Positions 27,103 to 38,892 of a DNA stretch of 64,000 nucleotides are shown one piece after another. The notes under the pieces were generated by a model, which had not been told where the DNA came from, ran no database searches, and worked only from the letters and a program-made list of their open reading frames with translations. Position 1 is the first letter of the stretch. The number at the start of each line of letters is the position of its first letter. Made by a program: the position numbers and the translations under genes. This stretch comes from Xenorhabdus sp. IM139775 (lineage in GTDB: Bacteria > Pseudomonadota > Gammaproteobacteria > Enterobacterales > Enterobacteriaceae): assembly GCF_028598745.1 (NCBI RefSeq), contig NZ_JAQRFK010000006.1, positions 1 to 64,000 of the forward strand, written 5' to 3'.

Positions 27103-28478
27103 CAACGCATTCAGGAGTGAAAGAAATTATCCGCACAGCGGAAAATCATCCCCTGACATGGCGGTTGCGGGATGATCAACAACCTGTCTGGCTGGATGAA
27201 TACCGAAGCCAAAATGGTTACAAAGGTGCCGAAAAAGCCCTGAAGGGCATGGCACCTGATGACATTATCGCGTTGGTAAAAGATGCCGGCTTAAAAGGTC
27301 GTGGCGGTGCGGGCTTCTCAACAGGCTTGAAATGGAGCCTGATGCCAAAAGATGAGAGCATGAATATCCGCTACTTGCTGTGCAATGCGGATGAGATGGA
27401 GCCGGGCACATACAAAGACCGCTTACTGATGGAGCAACTGCCTCACCTGTTGGTGGAAGGCATGCTGATCAGTGCCTTTGCACTGAAAGCTTATCGGGGC
27501 TACATCTTCCTGCGTGGTGAATATGTCGAGGCGGCGGTTCATTTACGTCAAGCCATCGGGGAAGCCAAAGCCGCAGGGTTGCTTGGCAAGAATATTTTGG
27601 GCAGTGGTTTTGATTTTGAACTGTTTGTGCATACCGGCGCGGGTCGTTATATCTGTGGTGAAGAAACCGCGTTGATTAACTCCCTTGAAGGGCGCCGGGC
27701 AAATCCACGTTCAAAACCGCCATTTCCGGCGACTGCCGGCGTATGGGGCAAACCCACCTGTGTTAACAACGTCGAAACGTTGTGCAACGTGCCTGCCATT
27801 CTTGAACATGGGAAAGCGTGGTATATCGGTCTGAGTGAGGGCAAAAGTAAAGATGCCGGCACCAAACTGATGGGCTTTTCTGGCCGGGTCAGGAATCCGG
27901 GGGTCTGGGAACTGCCGTTTGGCACAACAGCCCGTGAAATTCTTGAAGATTACGCAGGGGGAATGCGTGATGGCCTGAAATTCAAGGCATGGCAACCCGG
28001 CGGGGCAGGAACCGATTTCCTGACCGCAGATCATTTGGATCTGCCGATGGATTTTGAACATATCGCCAAAGCGGGTAGCCGTTTGGGAACCGCACTGGCA
28101 ATGGCGGTGGATCATGAGATCAATATGGTTTCCCTGACCCGCAATCTTGAAGAATTCTTTGCCCGCGAATCTTGTGGCTGGTGTACACCATGCCGTGACG
28201 GCTTGCCGTGGAGTGTCAAAATCCTCCGCGCCATTGAGAGTGGCAAAGGCCAGCAGGGTGACATTGAAACATTGGAACAACTCTGTCGTTTCCTTGGCCC
28301 GGGCAAAACGTTCTGCGCTCATGCGCCGGGTGCCGTGGAGCCTTTGCAGAGTGCGATCAAATACTTCCGTGAAGAATTTGAAGCGGGCATTGTCACCAAA
28401 GACCACGCCTTCAACGACTATGGCAATACCAGCCTGATTGCGGGCATTCAGCCAAATTTGCTTAAGCAGCGTTGGTAA
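27099..28478 (+). CDS. nuoF: NADH-quinone oxidoreductase subunit F
   Basis: NADH- and FMN-binding subunit, 459 aa, where electrons enter complex [14 protein letters not shown] near residue 68 is the NADH/FMN glycine-rich loop, [14 protein letters not shown] is conserved, and [12 protein letters not shown] near 353 with a later Cys (KTFCAHAPG) ligates the N3 [4Fe-4S] cluster. Overlaps nuoE by 4 bp. Confidence 0.98.
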   Translation: MTTHSGVKEIIRTAENHPLTWRLRDDQQPVWLDEYRSQNGYKGAEKALKGMAPDDIIALVKDAGLKGRGGAGFSTGLKWSLMPKDESMNIRYLLCNADEMEPGTYKDRLLMEQLPHLLVEGMLISAFALKAYRGYIFLRGEYVEAAVHLRQAIGEAKAAGLLGKNILGSGFDFELFVHTGAGRYICGEETALINSLEGRRANPRSKPPFPATAGVWGKPTCVNNVETLCNVPAILEHGKAWYIGLSEGKSKDAGTKLMGFSGRVRNPGVWELPFGTTAREILEDYAGGMRDGLKFKAWQPGGAGTDFLTADHLDLPMDFEHIAKAGSRLGTALAMAVDHEINMVSLTRNLEEFFARESCGWCTPCRDGLPWSVKILRAIESGKGQQGDIETLEQLCRFLGPGKTFCAHAPGAVEPLQSAIKYFREEFEAGIVTKDHAFNDYGNTSLIAGIQPNLLKQRW

Positions 28479-28502
28479 GGTTGGTTTTCATTTTTGATTA
28501 AC

Positions 28503-28518
28503 GCCTGCCACGGCAGGC
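28503..28518 (+). other. Small hairpin in the nuoF-nuoG spacer
   Basis: GCCTGCC and GGCAGGC are separated by 2 nt, a 7-bp GC-rich inverted repeat a few bases before the nuoG ribosome-binding site. It could tune translation or mRNA stability; no U-run follows. Confidence 0.3.
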
Positions 28519-28538
28519 CATTGGGAAGCATGCTGACT

Positions 28539-31262
28539 ATGGCTACGATACATGTAGACGGCAAAGAATATGATGTAAACGGGGCTGATAACCTGTTACA
28601 AGCCTGCCTCTCATTGGGGCTTGATATACCTTATTTTTGCTGGCATCCGGCGCTGGGAAGCGTTGGCGCTTGCCGCCAGTGTGCGGTGAAGCAATATCAA
28701 AACGCGGAAGATACGCGCGGTCGCCTGGTGATGTCCTGTATGACACCGGCGTCAGATGGCTCGTATATATCCATTGATGATGATGAAGCTAAACAGTTCC
28801 GTGCAAGTGTTGTGGAGTGGTTAATGACCAACCATCCCCACGATTGCCCCGTTTGTGAAGAAGGGGGCAACTGCCACTTGCAGGATATGACGGTAATGAC
28901 GGGGCATTCATTCCGAAAATACCGTTTTACCAAACGGACTCACAAAAATCAGGAACTGGGGCCATTCATTGCGCATGAAATGAACCGCTGCATCGCCTGT
29001 TACCGCTGTGTCCGCTACTACAAAGACTATGCGGATGGCACGGATTTTGGCGTTTATGGCGCCCATGACAACGTCTATTTTGGCCGTCCTGAAAGTGGCA
29101 CACTGGAAAGTGAATTTTCCGGTAACCTCGTTGAAATTTGCCCAACCGGGGTATTTACCGACAAAACCCATTCTGAACGCTATAACCGTAAGTGGGACAT
29201 GCAGTTTGCGCCAAGCATCTGCCAGCAGTGCAGTATTGGCTGTAACACCAGTCCCGGTGAACGCTACGGTGAATTGCGCCGGATAGAAAACCGCTACAAC
29301 GGCACCGTCAACCACTACTTTATGTGTGACCGCGGGCGCTTCGGTTATGGCTACGTCAACCGTGACGATCGGCCCCGCCAGCCGCAACAACTGCGGGGTG
29401 ATCAATGGATTTCATTGAATGCCGGCCAAGTTATGCAGGGGGGGGCCGATATTTTGCGTCAGGCAAAAAATGCCATTGGTATCGGTTCACCGCGTGCCAG
29501 CATTGAAAGTAACTTTGCCTTGCGTGAATTGGTGGGGGCGGAAAATTTCTACAGCGGTATTTCAGCAGAAGAACAACATCGCCTTGATACGATGCTGGAG
29601 ATTCTCCAGCAAGGCGGGGTGTATACGCCATCCCTGCGTGAAATTGAGGGCTATGATGCGGTATTTGTGTTAGGGGAAGACCTCACTCAAACGGCGGCTC
29701 GCATGGCATTATCTGTGCGTCAGGCGGTGAAGGGGAAAGCGCGTGAAATGGCCGCGGCCCAGAAAGTGGCAGACTGGCAAATTGCGGCGGTGATGAATAT
29801 CGGCCAACACGCCAAGTATCCTCTCTTCTTGACCAGCATCGATGATACCCGATTGGATGATGTTGCCGCATGGAACTACCGTGCGCCCGTTGATGATCAG
29901 GCTCGCTTGGGTTTCGCCGTGGCACACGCCCTGAACAGTATTGCGCCTGCCGTTAGTGATCTGCCGGATGAATTGAAATCGAAGGTGGAAATCATTGCCC
30001 AGGCATTACGTGAGGCGAAAAAACCCTTGATTATCAGTGGCAGCAATTCAGGCAGTGATGCCTTGATTCAGGCCGCAGCCAATATCGCATGGGCACTGAA
30101 AGATAAAGGCTCGGATGTTGGCCTCTCCTATGTTGCCGCGTATGCCAACAGCATCGGGCTGGCGATGATGGAAGCGCAGCCATTGGATGCGGCTTTGCAG
30201 CGTATCGCCAAAGGCAATTCAGATACCGCCATCGTGATGGAAAATGATCTCTATCGTCATGCCCCGGCGGATAAAGTTGATCGTGCACTGGACAGCCTGA
30301 AAAATCTGATCGTCGTTGATCACCAGCGCACCGCCATCATGGATAAGGCACATTTGATTCTGTCAGCTTCCAGCTTTGCTGAAAGCGATGGTACGTTGGT
30401 GAATCAGGAAGGCCGTGCCCAACGCTATTTTCAGGTTTACGAACCTGCATTCTATGACAAATCCATCGTGATGTTAGAAAGCTGGCGCTGGATGCACTCC
30501 CTGTATACCACCTATACCCAGTGCCAGACCGACTGGACGCAGCTTGATCATGTGATTGCCGCCTGTGTCAAGGCGATGCCGCAATTCAAAGGCATCGTCA
30601 ATGCGGCACCGGATGCGACATTCCGTATTCGCGGGCAAAAATTGGCGCGTTCTCCTCATCGTTACAGTGGCCGTACCGCGATGCTGGCGGATGTCAGTGT
30701 GCATGAGCAGCGCCAGCCACAGGATATCGATACCGCATTTGCTTTCTCAATGGAAGGGAACAACAGCCCCTATGCACCACGTCAGCAAATCCCCTTTGCA
30801 TGGGCACCGGGCTGGAACTCACCCCAAGCGTGGAATAAATTTCAGGCCGAAGTCGGTGGCAAGCTGCGTTTCGGCGATCCGGGAATTCGTCTGATTGAAG
30901 CGGTTGATGGCGGGTTGAACTATTTTGATGCCATTCCGGCCGCATTCGCTGCGCAAAAAGATCAATGGCATATTGCGCCTTATTTCCACCTGTTCGGCAG
31001 TGAAGAGCTGTCGCAGCGTTCTGAGGTGATGCAGGCGCGCATGTCTGAGCCGTATGTGATGATCAATCATAAAGATGCGGAGTATTTGAAGGTGCAAGAA
31101 GGTGCCGTGATGGCATTTGAATGTGAGGGGCAGCAACTGCGTTTGGCCGTGCGCTTGAGTGGCAACCTGGCTCAAGGGCAAGTCGGCTTGCCACTGGGAA
31201 TGCCGGGTATACCGCCGGTTCTGGCGGGTAAATCAGTCCATAACCTGCGGGAGGTGGCATAA
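28539..31262 (+). CDS. nuoG: NADH-quinone oxidoreductase subunit G
   Basis: Large iron-sulfur subunit of the NADH module, 907 aa from this start. N-terminal [2Fe-2S] ligands lie in PYFCWHP and [10 protein letters not shown]; further cluster ligands lie in [28 protein letters not shown] and EICPTG. The extra cluster N7 of the E. coli type is present (CQQCSIGC, then [11 protein letters not shown]). The rest is molybdopterin-oxidoreductase-like fold without the cofactor. The start at [11 protein letters not shown] matches E. coli; an in-frame ATG three codons earlier (28530) and a further one at 28494 exist. GGGAAG lies 10 nt upstream of the chosen ATG. Confidence 0.96.
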   Translation: MATIHVDGKEYDVNGADNLLQACLSLGLDIPYFCWHPALGSVGACRQCAVKQYQNAEDTRGRLVMSCMTPASDGSYISIDDDEAKQFRASVVEWLMTNHPHDCPVCEEGGNCHLQDMTVMTGHSFRKYRFTKRTHKNQELGPFIAHEMNRCIACYRCVRYYKDYADGTDFGVYGAHDNVYFGRPESGTLESEFSGNLVEICPTGVFTDKTHSERYNRKWDMQFAPSICQQCSIGCNTSPGERYGELRRIENRYNGTVNHYFMCDRGRFGYGYVNRDDRPRQPQQLRGDQWISLNAGQVMQGGADILRQAKNAIGIGSPRASIESNFALRELVGAENFYSGISAEEQHRLDTMLEILQQGGVYTPSLREIEGYDAVFVLGEDLTQTAARMALSVRQAVKGKAREMAAAQKVADWQIAAVMNIGQHAKYPLFLTSIDDTRLDDVAAWNYRAPVDDQARLGFAVAHALNSIAPAVSDLPDELKSKVEIIAQALREAKKPLIISGSNSGSDALIQAAANIAWALKDKGSDVGLSYVAAYANSIGLAMMEAQPLDAALQRIAKGNSDTAIVMENDLYRHAPADKVDRALDSLKNLIVVDHQRTAIMDKAHLILSASSFAESDGTLVNQEGRAQRYFQVYEPAFYDKSIVMLESWRWMHSLYTTYTQCQTDWTQLDHVIAACVKAMPQFKGIVNAAPDATFRIRGQKLARSPHRYSGRTAMLADVSVHEQRQPQDIDTAFAFSMEGNNSPYAPRQQIPFAWAPGWNSPQAWNKFQAEVGGKLRFGDPGIRLIEAVDGGLNYFDAIPAAFAAQKDQWHIAPYFHLFGSEELSQRSEVMQARMSEPYVMINHKDAEYLKVQEGAVMAFECEGQQLRLAVRLSGNLAQGQVGLPLGMPGIPPVLAGKSVHNLREVA

Positions 31263-32239
31263 TGAATTGGTTGACGCCCGAAGTCATTGACATCCTGATT
31301 GCTGTCGTGAAAGCCGCTGTCATTCTGTTGGTCGTGGTGATTTGCGGGGCCTTCATGAGTTTTTTTGAACGCCGCATCCTTGGCCTGTTCCAGAACCGTT
31401 ATGGACCCAATCGGGTAGGTTGGGGCGGTTCATTGCAGCTTGTTGCAGACATGATCAAAATGTTCTTTAAGGAAGACTGGGCACCCCGCTTTTCCGACCG
31501 GGCCATTTTCACCTTGGCACCTGTCATTGCCTTCTGCTCAATGCTGCTGGCCTTTGCTATCGTGCCGGTCAGTCCGACATGGATGGCCGCAGACCTGAAT
31601 ATTGGCATCTTGTTCTTTATGATGATGGCGGGACTGGCGGTTTATTCCGTGCTGTTTGCGGGGTGGGCGAGCAACAACAAATATGCCTTGCTGGGCGCGA
31701 TGCGTGCTTCCGCGCAGACATTGAGTTATGAAGTTTTCCTCGGTCTGTCCATGATGGGGGTTGTCGCCCAGGCCGGCTCCTTTAACATGGCGGATATCGT
31801 CAATTCACAGCAACATGTGTGGAATATCATTCCTCAATTCTTTGGCTTCCTGACTTTTGCCATTGCAGGTGTTGCGGTATGTCACCGCCACCCCTTCGAC
31901 CAACCGGAAGCAGAACAAGAATTGGCCGACGGTTATCACATTGAATATTCCGGGATGAAATTCGGCCTGTTCTTTGTGGGGGAATATATCGCTATCGTGA
32001 CGGTATCTGCTTTAATCGTCACCCTGTTCTTTGGCGGCTGGAATGGCCCGCTCTTGCCTCCCTTCGTCTGGTTTGCGCTGAAAACGGCATTTTTCATGAT
32101 GATGTTTATCTTGATCCGCGCCTCTTTGCCGCGTCCCCGTTATGATCAGGTGATGTCGTTTGGCTGGAAAATCTGTCTGCCGTTAACGCTGCTTAATATG
32201 CTGGCGACTGCCGCCGTGATTTTATACAACGCTCAATAA
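31262..32239 (+). CDS. nuoH: NADH-quinone oxidoreductase subunit H
   Basis: Membrane subunit at the quinone chamber, 325 aa, eight predicted helices. [19 protein letters not shown] near residue 36 and the acidic loop [25 protein letters not shown] near 210 (shown here in part of its family signature) are conserved. It overlaps the nuoG stop by one base (TAATG). Confidence 0.97.
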   Translation: MNWLTPEVIDILIAVVKAAVILLVVVICGAFMSFFERRILGLFQNRYGPNRVGWGGSLQLVADMIKMFFKEDWAPRFSDRAIFTLAPVIAFCSMLLAFAIVPVSPTWMAADLNIGILFFMMMAGLAVYSVLFAGWASNNKYALLGAMRASAQTLSYEVFLGLSMMGVVAQAGSFNMADIVNSQQHVWNIIPQFFGFLTFAIAGVAVCHRHPFDQPEAEQELADGYHIEYSGMKFGLFFVGEYIAIVTVSALIVTLFFGGWNGPLLPPFVWFALKTAFFMMMFILIRASLPRPRYDQVMSFGWKICLPLTLLNMLATAAVILYNAQ

Positions 32240-32253
32240 GGGGTGATTGAACC

Positions 32254-32796
32254 ATGACATTGAAAGAGTTAGTGGTCGGTTTCGCCACCCAGGTACGCAG
32301 TATTTGGATGATAGGGCTTCATGCCTTCCATAAACGCGAAACAAAAATGTATCCGGAAGAGCCGGTTTATCTGCCACCCCGTTACCGTGGGCGCATCGTC
32401 CTGACGCGTGATCCTGACGGTGAAGAGCGTTGTGTTGCGTGTAACTTGTGTGCAGCGGTATGCCCGGTGGGATGTATCTCACTGCAAAAGGCCGAGCATA
32501 AAGATGGTCGCTGGTATCCTGAATTCTTCCGTGTCAACTTCTCGCGTTGCATTTTCTGCGGCCTGTGTGAAGAAGCGTGCCCAACGACCGCGATTCAATT
32601 GACGCCGGATTTTGAACTGGGTGAATTCAAGCGTCAGGATCTGGTGTACGAAAAAGAAGATCTGCTGATTTCCGGGCCGGGTAAATATCCTGACTATAAC
32701 TTTTACCGTAAGACCGGTATGGCGATTGACGGCAAAGATAAAGGTGAGGCCGACAATGAAGCCAAGCCTATCGACGTTAAAAGCCTGTTGCCATAA
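32254..32796 (+). CDS. nuoI: NADH-quinone oxidoreductase subunit I
   Basis: Ferredoxin-like subunit, 180 aa, with two [4Fe-4S] clusters (N6a, N6b). The ligand sets are [15 protein letters not shown] near residue 60 and [12 protein letters not shown] near 99. Lies 14 bp after nuoH in the operon. Confidence 0.97.
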   Translation: MTLKELVVGFATQVRSIWMIGLHAFHKRETKMYPEEPVYLPPRYRGRIVLTRDPDGEERCVACNLCAAVCPVGCISLQKAEHKDGRWYPEFFRVNFSRCIFCGLCEEACPTTAIQLTPDFELGEFKRQDLVYEKEDLLISGPGKYPDYNFYRKTGMAIDGKDKGEADNEAKPIDVKSLLP

Positions 32797-32808
32797 GGAG
32801 CGATATTC

Positions 32809-33339
32809 ATGGAATTTACATTTTATGTCGCAGGGCTGGTTGCTATTCTCGCCACGCTCAGGGTCATCACCCATACCAATCCGGTACATGCGTTGCTGTA
32901 TCTGATTATTTCCTTGTTGGCACTGTCCATCGTATTTTTTTCGATGGGTGCCTATTTTGCCGGTGCCTTGGAGATCATCGTTTACGCGGGCGCAATTATG
33001 GTGTTGTTCGTCTTCGTCGTGATGATGCTGAATTTGGGCAAATCCGTTGTCGAGCAAGAACGGCAATGGTTACAACCCAGAACTTGGATTGGCCCGTCAA
33101 CCCTGTCTATCGTGCTGTTGATTGTGCTGGTTTATGCCATCAGTACGCTGTCATCCGCTGAAATCAGCGGTGAAGTGGTCAGCGCCAAAGAAGTGGGCAT
33201 TAGCTTGTTCGGCCCTTATGTCTTGGCCGTCGAGCTGGCATCTTTGCTGTTGCTGGCCGGATTGGTCGTGGCTTACCACGTCGGCCGTGAAAATCGGCAA
33301 GGGGAAGTGATCAGCAATCGAGCGGAGGACCAACAATAA
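32809..33339 (+). CDS. nuoJ: NADH-quinone oxidoreductase subunit J
   Basis: Membrane subunit of the proton-pumping arm, 176 aa with five hydrophobic segments. The conserved third-helix region [19 protein letters not shown] near residue 55 is intact. Stop and nuoK start share one base. Confidence 0.96.
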   Translation: MEFTFYVAGLVAILATLRVITHTNPVHALLYLIISLLALSIVFFSMGAYFAGALEIIVYAGAIMVLFVFVVMMLNLGKSVVEQERQWLQPRTWIGPSTLSIVLLIVLVYAISTLSSAEISGEVVSAKEVGISLFGPYVLAVELASLLLLAGLVVAYHVGRENRQGEVISNRAEDQQ

Positions 33340-33641
33340 TGATAGCGTTACACCATGGACTCATTCTGGCGGCTATTTTGTTTGTATTGGGTTTCACTTG
33401 CCTGATTATCCGCCGCAATCTGTTATTCATGCTGATTGGGCTGGAAATCATGATCAATGCCTCAGCGCTGGCGTTTGTCGTTGCCGGCAGCTATTGGCTC
33501 CAGCCTGATGGTCAGGTGATGTACATTCTGGCCATTACTCTGGCAGCCGCCGAGGCGAGCATCGGTTTGGCACTGTTACTACAGTTGCACCGTCGTCGCC
33601 AAAACCTGAATATTGATACAGTCAGTGAGATGCGCGGATGA
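33339..33641 (+). CDS. nuoK: NADH-quinone oxidoreductase subunit K
   Basis: Small membrane subunit, 100 aa, three helices. The two buried glutamates of the proton path are visible in [14 protein letters not shown] near residue 36 and [17 protein letters not shown] near 72. Overlaps nuoL by 4 bp (ATGA). Confidence 0.97.
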   Translation: MIALHHGLILAAILFVLGFTCLIIRRNLLFMLIGLEIMINASALAFVVAGSYWLQPDGQVMYILAITLAAAEASIGLALLLQLHRRRQNLNIDTVSEMRG

Positions 33642-35482
33642 ACTTACTCTATTTAACAATTCTGTTGCCACTGCTGGGATTTTTGCTATTGGCATTTTCC
33701 CGTGGCCGCTGGTCTGAAAATGTGTCAGCCACCATTGGCATTGGCTCGATTGGGCTGGCAGCACTGGTCACATTCTGGGTAGCGATGGATTTTCTTGCCC
33801 AGAATGGGGCAGGGGGGCTGGTTTACAGCCAAACATTGTGGAACTGGATGGCGGTGGGTAATTTCAGCATCCCCGTTAATCTGGTGCTGGATGGTCTGTC
33901 ACTGACGATGCTCAGTGTTGTGACCGGCGTTGGTTTCCTGATCCACATCTACGCTTCTTGGTACATGCGCGGTGAAGAAGGATATTCCCGTTTCTTCGCC
34001 TATACCAACCTGTTTATCGCCAGCATGGTGATATTGGTGCTGGCAGATAACATCCTGCTGATGTACCTCGGTTGGGAAGGCGTAGGCCTGTGCAGCTACC
34101 TGTTGATCGGTTTCTACTACAAAACCCCGGCTAATGGCGCGGCGGCAATGAAAGCCTTCATTGTGACCCGTGTTGGCGACGTCTTCCTTGCCATTGGCAT
34201 GTTTATCCTTTACGACCAGCTCGGTACGCTGAGTTTCCGCGAATTGGCAGTATTGGCACCACAACATATTGAAGTCGGTTCTAGTGCCATCACTTGGGCA
34301 ACCCTGATGATTCTGGGGGGGGCCGTCGGGAAATCAGCCCAGTTACCATTGCAAACCTGGCTGGCGGATGCGATGGCCGGCCCGACACCGGTTTCTGCGC
34401 TGATCCACGCCGCGACAATGGTGACCGCAGGGGTTTATCTGATCGCCCGCAGCCATGCCTTGTTCCTGATGGCGCCGGATATTCTGCACTTGGTCGGCAT
34501 TATTGGTGCGGTCACCTTGTTATTGGCGGGGTTCGCCGCGCTGGTACAGACTGATATCAAACGCGTGTTGGCCTATTCCACCATGAGCCAGATTGGTTAC
34601 ATGTTTCTGGCATTGGGCGTGCAAGCGTGGGATGCCGCCATTTTCCACCTCATGACCCATGCGTTCTTCAAGGCGTTACTGTTCTTGGCTTCTGGTTCAG
34701 TGATCCTGGCCTGCCATCATGAACAAAACATCTTCAAAATGGGTGGCCTGAGCAAGCGTATTCCATTTGTTTATCTCTGCTTCCTGATCGGGGGATCGGC
34801 ATTGTCAGCACTGCCATTACTGACCGCAGGTTTCTACAGTAAAGATGAAATCCTGTGGGGTGCACTGGCAAATGGTCATATGAACCTGATGCTGGCGGGG
34901 CTTATCGGGGCATTGATGACATCCCTGTATACCTTCCGCATGATCTTTATCGTGTTCCACGGTGAAGAAAATACCCATGCTCATCCGGTCAAGGGCATTA
35001 CCCATACCTTGCCACTGTCAATCCTGCTGGTGCTCTCCACCTTTGTGGGTGCACTGATTGTGCCACCATTGGCGGGCGTCTTGCCGGAAAGCCATGCCGG
35101 ACATGATGGCAAAGTGACACTGGAAATGGTTTCTGGTGTGGTTGCCGTTGTCGGTATTTTACTGGCGGCAGCGTTGTATCTTGGTAAACGCAGTGTGGTC
35201 AACGCGACTGCAAACAGTATGCCGGGGCGCTTCTTCTCCACATGGTGGTTCCATGCCTGGGGATTTGATGCGCTGTATGACTGGGTATTTGTGAAACCAT
35301 TCAAAGGCATCACCCGCTTGCTGCAAAGTGATCCTTTGAACTCACTGATGAACATTCCTGCCATATTGTCACGTTGGGGCAATAAAGGGCTTCGTTGGAG
35401 TGAGAACGGACAAGTCCGTTGGTACGCTACCTCTATGGGGTTGGGTGCAGTGCTGGTTTTAGCTCTGCTGCTTTTGGTTTAA
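33638..35482 (+). CDS. nuoL: NADH-quinone oxidoreductase subunit L
   Basis: Antiporter-like distal pump subunit, 614 aa with about 16 membrane segments and the long C-terminal lateral helix. Key residues are in [19 protein letters not shown] (Glu near 144), [19 protein letters not shown] (Lys near 229) and the helix-breaking [10 protein letters not shown] region. Length matches E. coli NuoL. Confidence 0.97.
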   Translation: MNLLYLTILLPLLGFLLLAFSRGRWSENVSATIGIGSIGLAALVTFWVAMDFLAQNGAGGLVYSQTLWNWMAVGNFSIPVNLVLDGLSLTMLSVVTGVGFLIHIYASWYMRGEEGYSRFFAYTNLFIASMVILVLADNILLMYLGWEGVGLCSYLLIGFYYKTPANGAAAMKAFIVTRVGDVFLAIGMFILYDQLGTLSFRELAVLAPQHIEVGSSAITWATLMILGGAVGKSAQLPLQTWLADAMAGPTPVSALIHAATMVTAGVYLIARSHALFLMAPDILHLVGIIGAVTLLLAGFAALVQTDIKRVLAYSTMSQIGYMFLALGVQAWDAAIFHLMTHAFFKALLFLASGSVILACHHEQNIFKMGGLSKRIPFVYLCFLIGGSALSALPLLTAGFYSKDEILWGALANGHMNLMLAGLIGALMTSLYTFRMIFIVFHGEENTHAHPVKGITHTLPLSILLVLSTFVGALIVPPLAGVLPESHAGHDGKVTLEMVSGVVAVVGILLAAALYLGKRSVVNATANSMPGRFFSTWWFHAWGFDALYDWVFVKPFKGITRLLQSDPLNSLMNIPAILSRWGNKGLRWSENGQVRWYATSMGLGAVLVLALLLLV

Positions 35483-35501
35483 TTAAGGGACACATTGCGC
35501 C

Positions 35502-37022
35502 ATGCTACTACCTTGGCTAATTCTTCTGCCCTTCATCGGAGGCTTGCTATGTTGGCAGGCGGAGCGCTTCGGCACCCGTATGCCGCGTTGGATAGCGCTT
35601 CTGGCGATGGGACTGACACTGCTGCTCTCCCTGCACCTGTGGTTGCAGGGGGGCTATACACTCACCAACCCACAGGGCATTCCACAATGGCAATCCGAAT
35701 TCTTGCTTCAGTGGATCCCACGGTTTGGCATTAGCATTCATCTGGCACTGGATGGTCTGTCCTTGCTGATGGTGGTGCTGACGGCACTGTTGGGTTTGAT
35801 GGCAATTCTCTGTTCGTGGAATGAAAACCAGCCATACCAAGGGTTCTTCCACCTGAATTTGTTGTGGATACTTGGCGGTGTGATGGGGGTCTTCCTTGCC
35901 ATCGACCTGTTCTTGTTCTTCTTCTTCTGGGAAGTGATGCTGGTGCCAATGTACTTCCTGATTGCCCTGTGGGGACACAGAGGCTCGGAAGGGAAAACCC
36001 GTATCACGGCGGCAACGAAATTCTTCATTTATACCCAAGCCAGCGGTCTGGTGATGTTGATTTCGATTCTGGCGCTGGCCTTCATTTATCATGATGCAAC
36101 GGGAGAATGGTCATTCAACTATGAAAAATTGTTGAATACACCGATGTCATACACCATCCAATACCTGCTGATGCTGGGCTTTTTCATCGCATTCGCCGTG
36201 AAAATGCCGGTTGTTCCCCTGCACGGCTGGTTGCCGGATGCCCATAGTCAGGCACCAACCGCAGGTTCTGTTGACCTTGCGGGGATCTTGCTGAAAACCG
36301 CGGCATATGGCCTGCTGCGTTTCAGTTTGCCCCTGTTCCCGCAGGCCTCGGCGGATTTTGCCCCGATTGCCATGTGGTTGGGGGTTATCGGTATTTTCTA
36401 TGGTGCATGGATGGCATTCAGCCAGACTGACATCAAACGCCTGATTGCCTATACCAGTGTTTCCCATATGGGTTTCGTGCTTATCGCCATTTATACCGGT
36501 AGCCAACTGGCTTATCAGGGCGCGGTGATCCAGATGATTGCACACGGTCTGTCAGCCGCTGGCCTGTTCATTCTGTGCGGGCAATTATATGAACGTCTGC
36601 ACACGCGTGATCTGCGTCAAATGGGCGGTTTGTGGGCAAGAATTCAACTCTTGCCGGCGATCTCCCTGTTTTTTGCAGTCGCAACATTAGGTATGCCAGG
36701 AACTGGTAACTTTGTGGGTGAATTTATGATCCTGTTCGGCAGCTTTGGTCAATTTACCCTGATTACTACGGTATCCGTGTTCGGTCTGGTTTTTGCCTCC
36801 GTTTATGCACTGTACTTGATGCAGAAAGCTTATTACGGTACGCCAAAAACGGATAAACCATTACAGCGGATGGATGTGCGTGAAATTTCCATTTTGCTGC
36901 TGTTGGTCGCCTTATTGGTGATTTTGGGCGTTTACCCGCAGCCAATCCTTGATACCTCAGCCGCAGCAATGAGTAACATCCAGAATTGGTATTCAGCTTC
37001 ACTTTTAACGACAAGGCCGTAA
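35502..37022 (+). CDS. nuoM: NADH-quinone oxidoreductase subunit M
   Basis: Antiporter-like pump subunit, 506 aa, about 14 helices. The conserved Glu is in FFFFWEVMLVPMYFLI near residue 145, and the Lys in AFAVKMPVVPLHGWLPDAHSQ near 235. Follows nuoL by 19 bp. Confidence 0.97.
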   Translation: MLLPWLILLPFIGGLLCWQAERFGTRMPRWIALLAMGLTLLLSLHLWLQGGYTLTNPQGIPQWQSEFLLQWIPRFGISIHLALDGLSLLMVVLTALLGLMAILCSWNENQPYQGFFHLNLLWILGGVMGVFLAIDLFLFFFFWEVMLVPMYFLIALWGHRGSEGKTRITAATKFFIYTQASGLVMLISILALAFIYHDATGEWSFNYEKLLNTPMSYTIQYLLMLGFFIAFAVKMPVVPLHGWLPDAHSQAPTAGSVDLAGILLKTAAYGLLRFSLPLFPQASADFAPIAMWLGVIGIFYGAWMAFSQTDIKRLIAYTSVSHMGFVLIAIYTGSQLAYQGAVIQMIAHGLSAAGLFILCGQLYERLHTRDLRQMGGLWARIQLLPAISLFFAVATLGMPGTGNFVGEFMILFGSFGQFTLITTVSVFGLVFASVYALYLMQKAYYGTPKTDKPLQRMDVREISILLLLVALLVILGVYPQPILDTSAAAMSNIQNWYSASLLTTRP

Positions 37023-37028
37023 TTCGCC

Positions 37029-38486
37029 ATGACAATAACTTCTGAACAATTGATCGCACTGTTGCCGCTATTGATCGTCGGATTGACGGTGGTGGTTGTG
37101 ATGCTGTCCATTGCGTGGCGACGCGATCATTTCACTAATGTCACCTTGACGGTCATTGGTTTAAACCTGGCGCTGTTCTCTCTCTATTTTGTCGGACAGC
37201 AGGAGCCAATGGATGTCACGCCACTGATCCATGTCGATCGTTTTGCCATGTTCTATACAGCCCTTGTGCTGATAGCGAGCCTTGCAACAACGACATTTGC
37301 CTACTCATGGCTGGAAAATTATCCCGATAATAAAGAAGAATTTTATCTGTTGGTGATGATCGCGGCAGTTGGGGGGATCCTGCTCTCTTCTGCCAACCAC
37401 ATGGCATCACTGTTTATCGGGATTGAATTGATCACTTTGCCGCTGTTTGGTTTAGTGGGCTATGCGTATCGCCAGAAACGTTCGCTGGAAGCGGGTATCA
37501 AATATATGCTGTTATCCGCGGCTGCCTCTTCATTCCTGCTATTCGGTATTGCACTGCTGTATGCAGAATCCGGTGACTTGTCTTTCGCATCACTGGGCAA
37601 GAGTTTGAGCGACAGTAAGCTGCATGAGCCATTGGTGCTGGCGGGTTTGGGAATGATGATTGTGGGACTGGGCTTTAAACTTTCCCTGGTGCCTTTCCAA
37701 CTGTGGACGCCGGATGTTTATCAAGGCGCGCCGGCACCGGTATCAACCTTTCTGGCAACGGCAAGTAAAGTGGCTATCTTCGCGGTGGTCATGCGCTTAT
37801 TTATTGAAGCGCCGGTCACCGAAAGCGAAACCTTACGTATTGTGCTGACGGTGATTGCCATTGCCTCTATCCTGTTTGGTAACTTGCTGGCATTGACACA
37901 AAGCAATATCAAACGACTGTTGGGTTACTCATCCATTGCCCATTTGGGATATTTGCTGGTGGTATTGGTTGCCATCAAAGATCATACCCTGGCCGAAGAG
38001 ACGGCGGGTATTTATCTGGTTGGTTATTTGCTTGCCAGCATCGGGGCATTTGGTGTGGTCAGCCTGATGTCCAGCCCATACCGAGGCCCGGATGCGGATT
38101 CACTGTTCTCATATCGCGGCCTGTTCTGGCATAAACCGATTCTGTCAGCCGTGATGACTATCATGATGCTGTCACTGGCGGGAATACCATTAACCTTTGG
38201 CTTTATTGGTAAATTCTATGTCATCGCGACAGGTGTTGAAGCCAGATTGTGGTGGTTAACGGGTGCCGTTGTTGTCGGTAGTGCCATCGGCCTTTACTAC
38301 TATCTGCGTGTGATGGTGAGCCTGTACCTGCCGGCACCGAAAACACTGAACCGTGATACACCACGCAATTGGGCATTGACTTCTGGCGGGATTGTTGTGT
38401 TGCTCTCGGGGTTGTTGGTGTTGATCCTCGGTGTCTGGCCGCAACCGTTAATTGATATTGTCCAACTGGCAAGCAGCAGTTTGTAA
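37029..38486 (+). CDS. nuoN: NADH-quinone oxidoreductase subunit N
   Basis: Antiporter-like pump subunit, 485 aa. The conserved Glu is in [20 protein letters not shown] near residue 134 and the Lys in [20 protein letters not shown] near 218. Last gene of the nuo operon, followed by a clear terminator. Confidence 0.97.
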   Translation: MTITSEQLIALLPLLIVGLTVVVVMLSIAWRRDHFTNVTLTVIGLNLALFSLYFVGQQEPMDVTPLIHVDRFAMFYTALVLIASLATTTFAYSWLENYPDNKEEFYLLVMIAAVGGILLSSANHMASLFIGIELITLPLFGLVGYAYRQKRSLEAGIKYMLLSAAASSFLLFGIALLYAESGDLSFASLGKSLSDSKLHEPLVLAGLGMMIVGLGFKLSLVPFQLWTPDVYQGAPAPVSTFLATASKVAIFAVVMRLFIEAPVTESETLRIVLTVIAIASILFGNLLALTQSNIKRLLGYSSIAHLGYLLVVLVAIKDHTLAEETAGIYLVGYLLASIGAFGVVSLMSSPYRGPDADSLFSYRGLFWHKPILSAVMTIMMLSLAGIPLTFGFIGKFYVIATGVEARLWWLTGAVVVGSAIGLYYYLRVMVSLYLPAPKTLNRDTPRNWALTSGGIVVLLSGLLVLILGVWPQPLIDIVQLASSSL

Positions 38487-38512
38487 CATAATCATTTAAA
38501 TAGGCTATTTTA

Positions 38513-38544
38513 AAGACTCAGTCATTATTGGCTGGGTCTTTTTT
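38513..38544 (+). terminator. Rho-independent terminator of the nuo operon
   Basis: AAGACTCAGTC and GGCTGGGTCTT form an 11-bp stem (two G-U pairs) with a 6-nt loop, followed by a TTTTTT run, 27 bp after the nuoN stop. Confidence 0.85.
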
Positions 38545-38892
38545 ATTATTATTGTTGTTTATTGACAAGCAATAAATTGACCGAAAAAAGACAACGGAAA
38601 ATGATGGCGCAAATAATGGATAAAAAATACAGCACTTATTTCATTAATAAAATAGATATAAATTTCCCCACAAATTATTACGCCAGTCTATATATCCCTC
38701 AGTAAGTTCAGTTGTTTTTATTTTTATGTTAAGGTTCCCCATGATGTGGACGGCATGAGTGATAAGCACAAACCGTCTTCAGGGAATATAACCCTTTATT
38801 TGGGTTGTATGTAATGTGATTAAATCTCTATGAAATATGACTTATTGGAGCAAATACAAGATAGCGTTGTATACTAATTTTAAAGGATAATT
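38545..38892 (+). promoter_or_regulatory. betT upstream region
   Basis: About 350 bp of AT-rich DNA without a gene between the nuo terminator and the BCCT transporter. It presumably holds that gene's promoter; no operator was recognised. AAGGATAATT immediately before the ATG at 38893 is the ribosome-binding site. Confidence 0.4.
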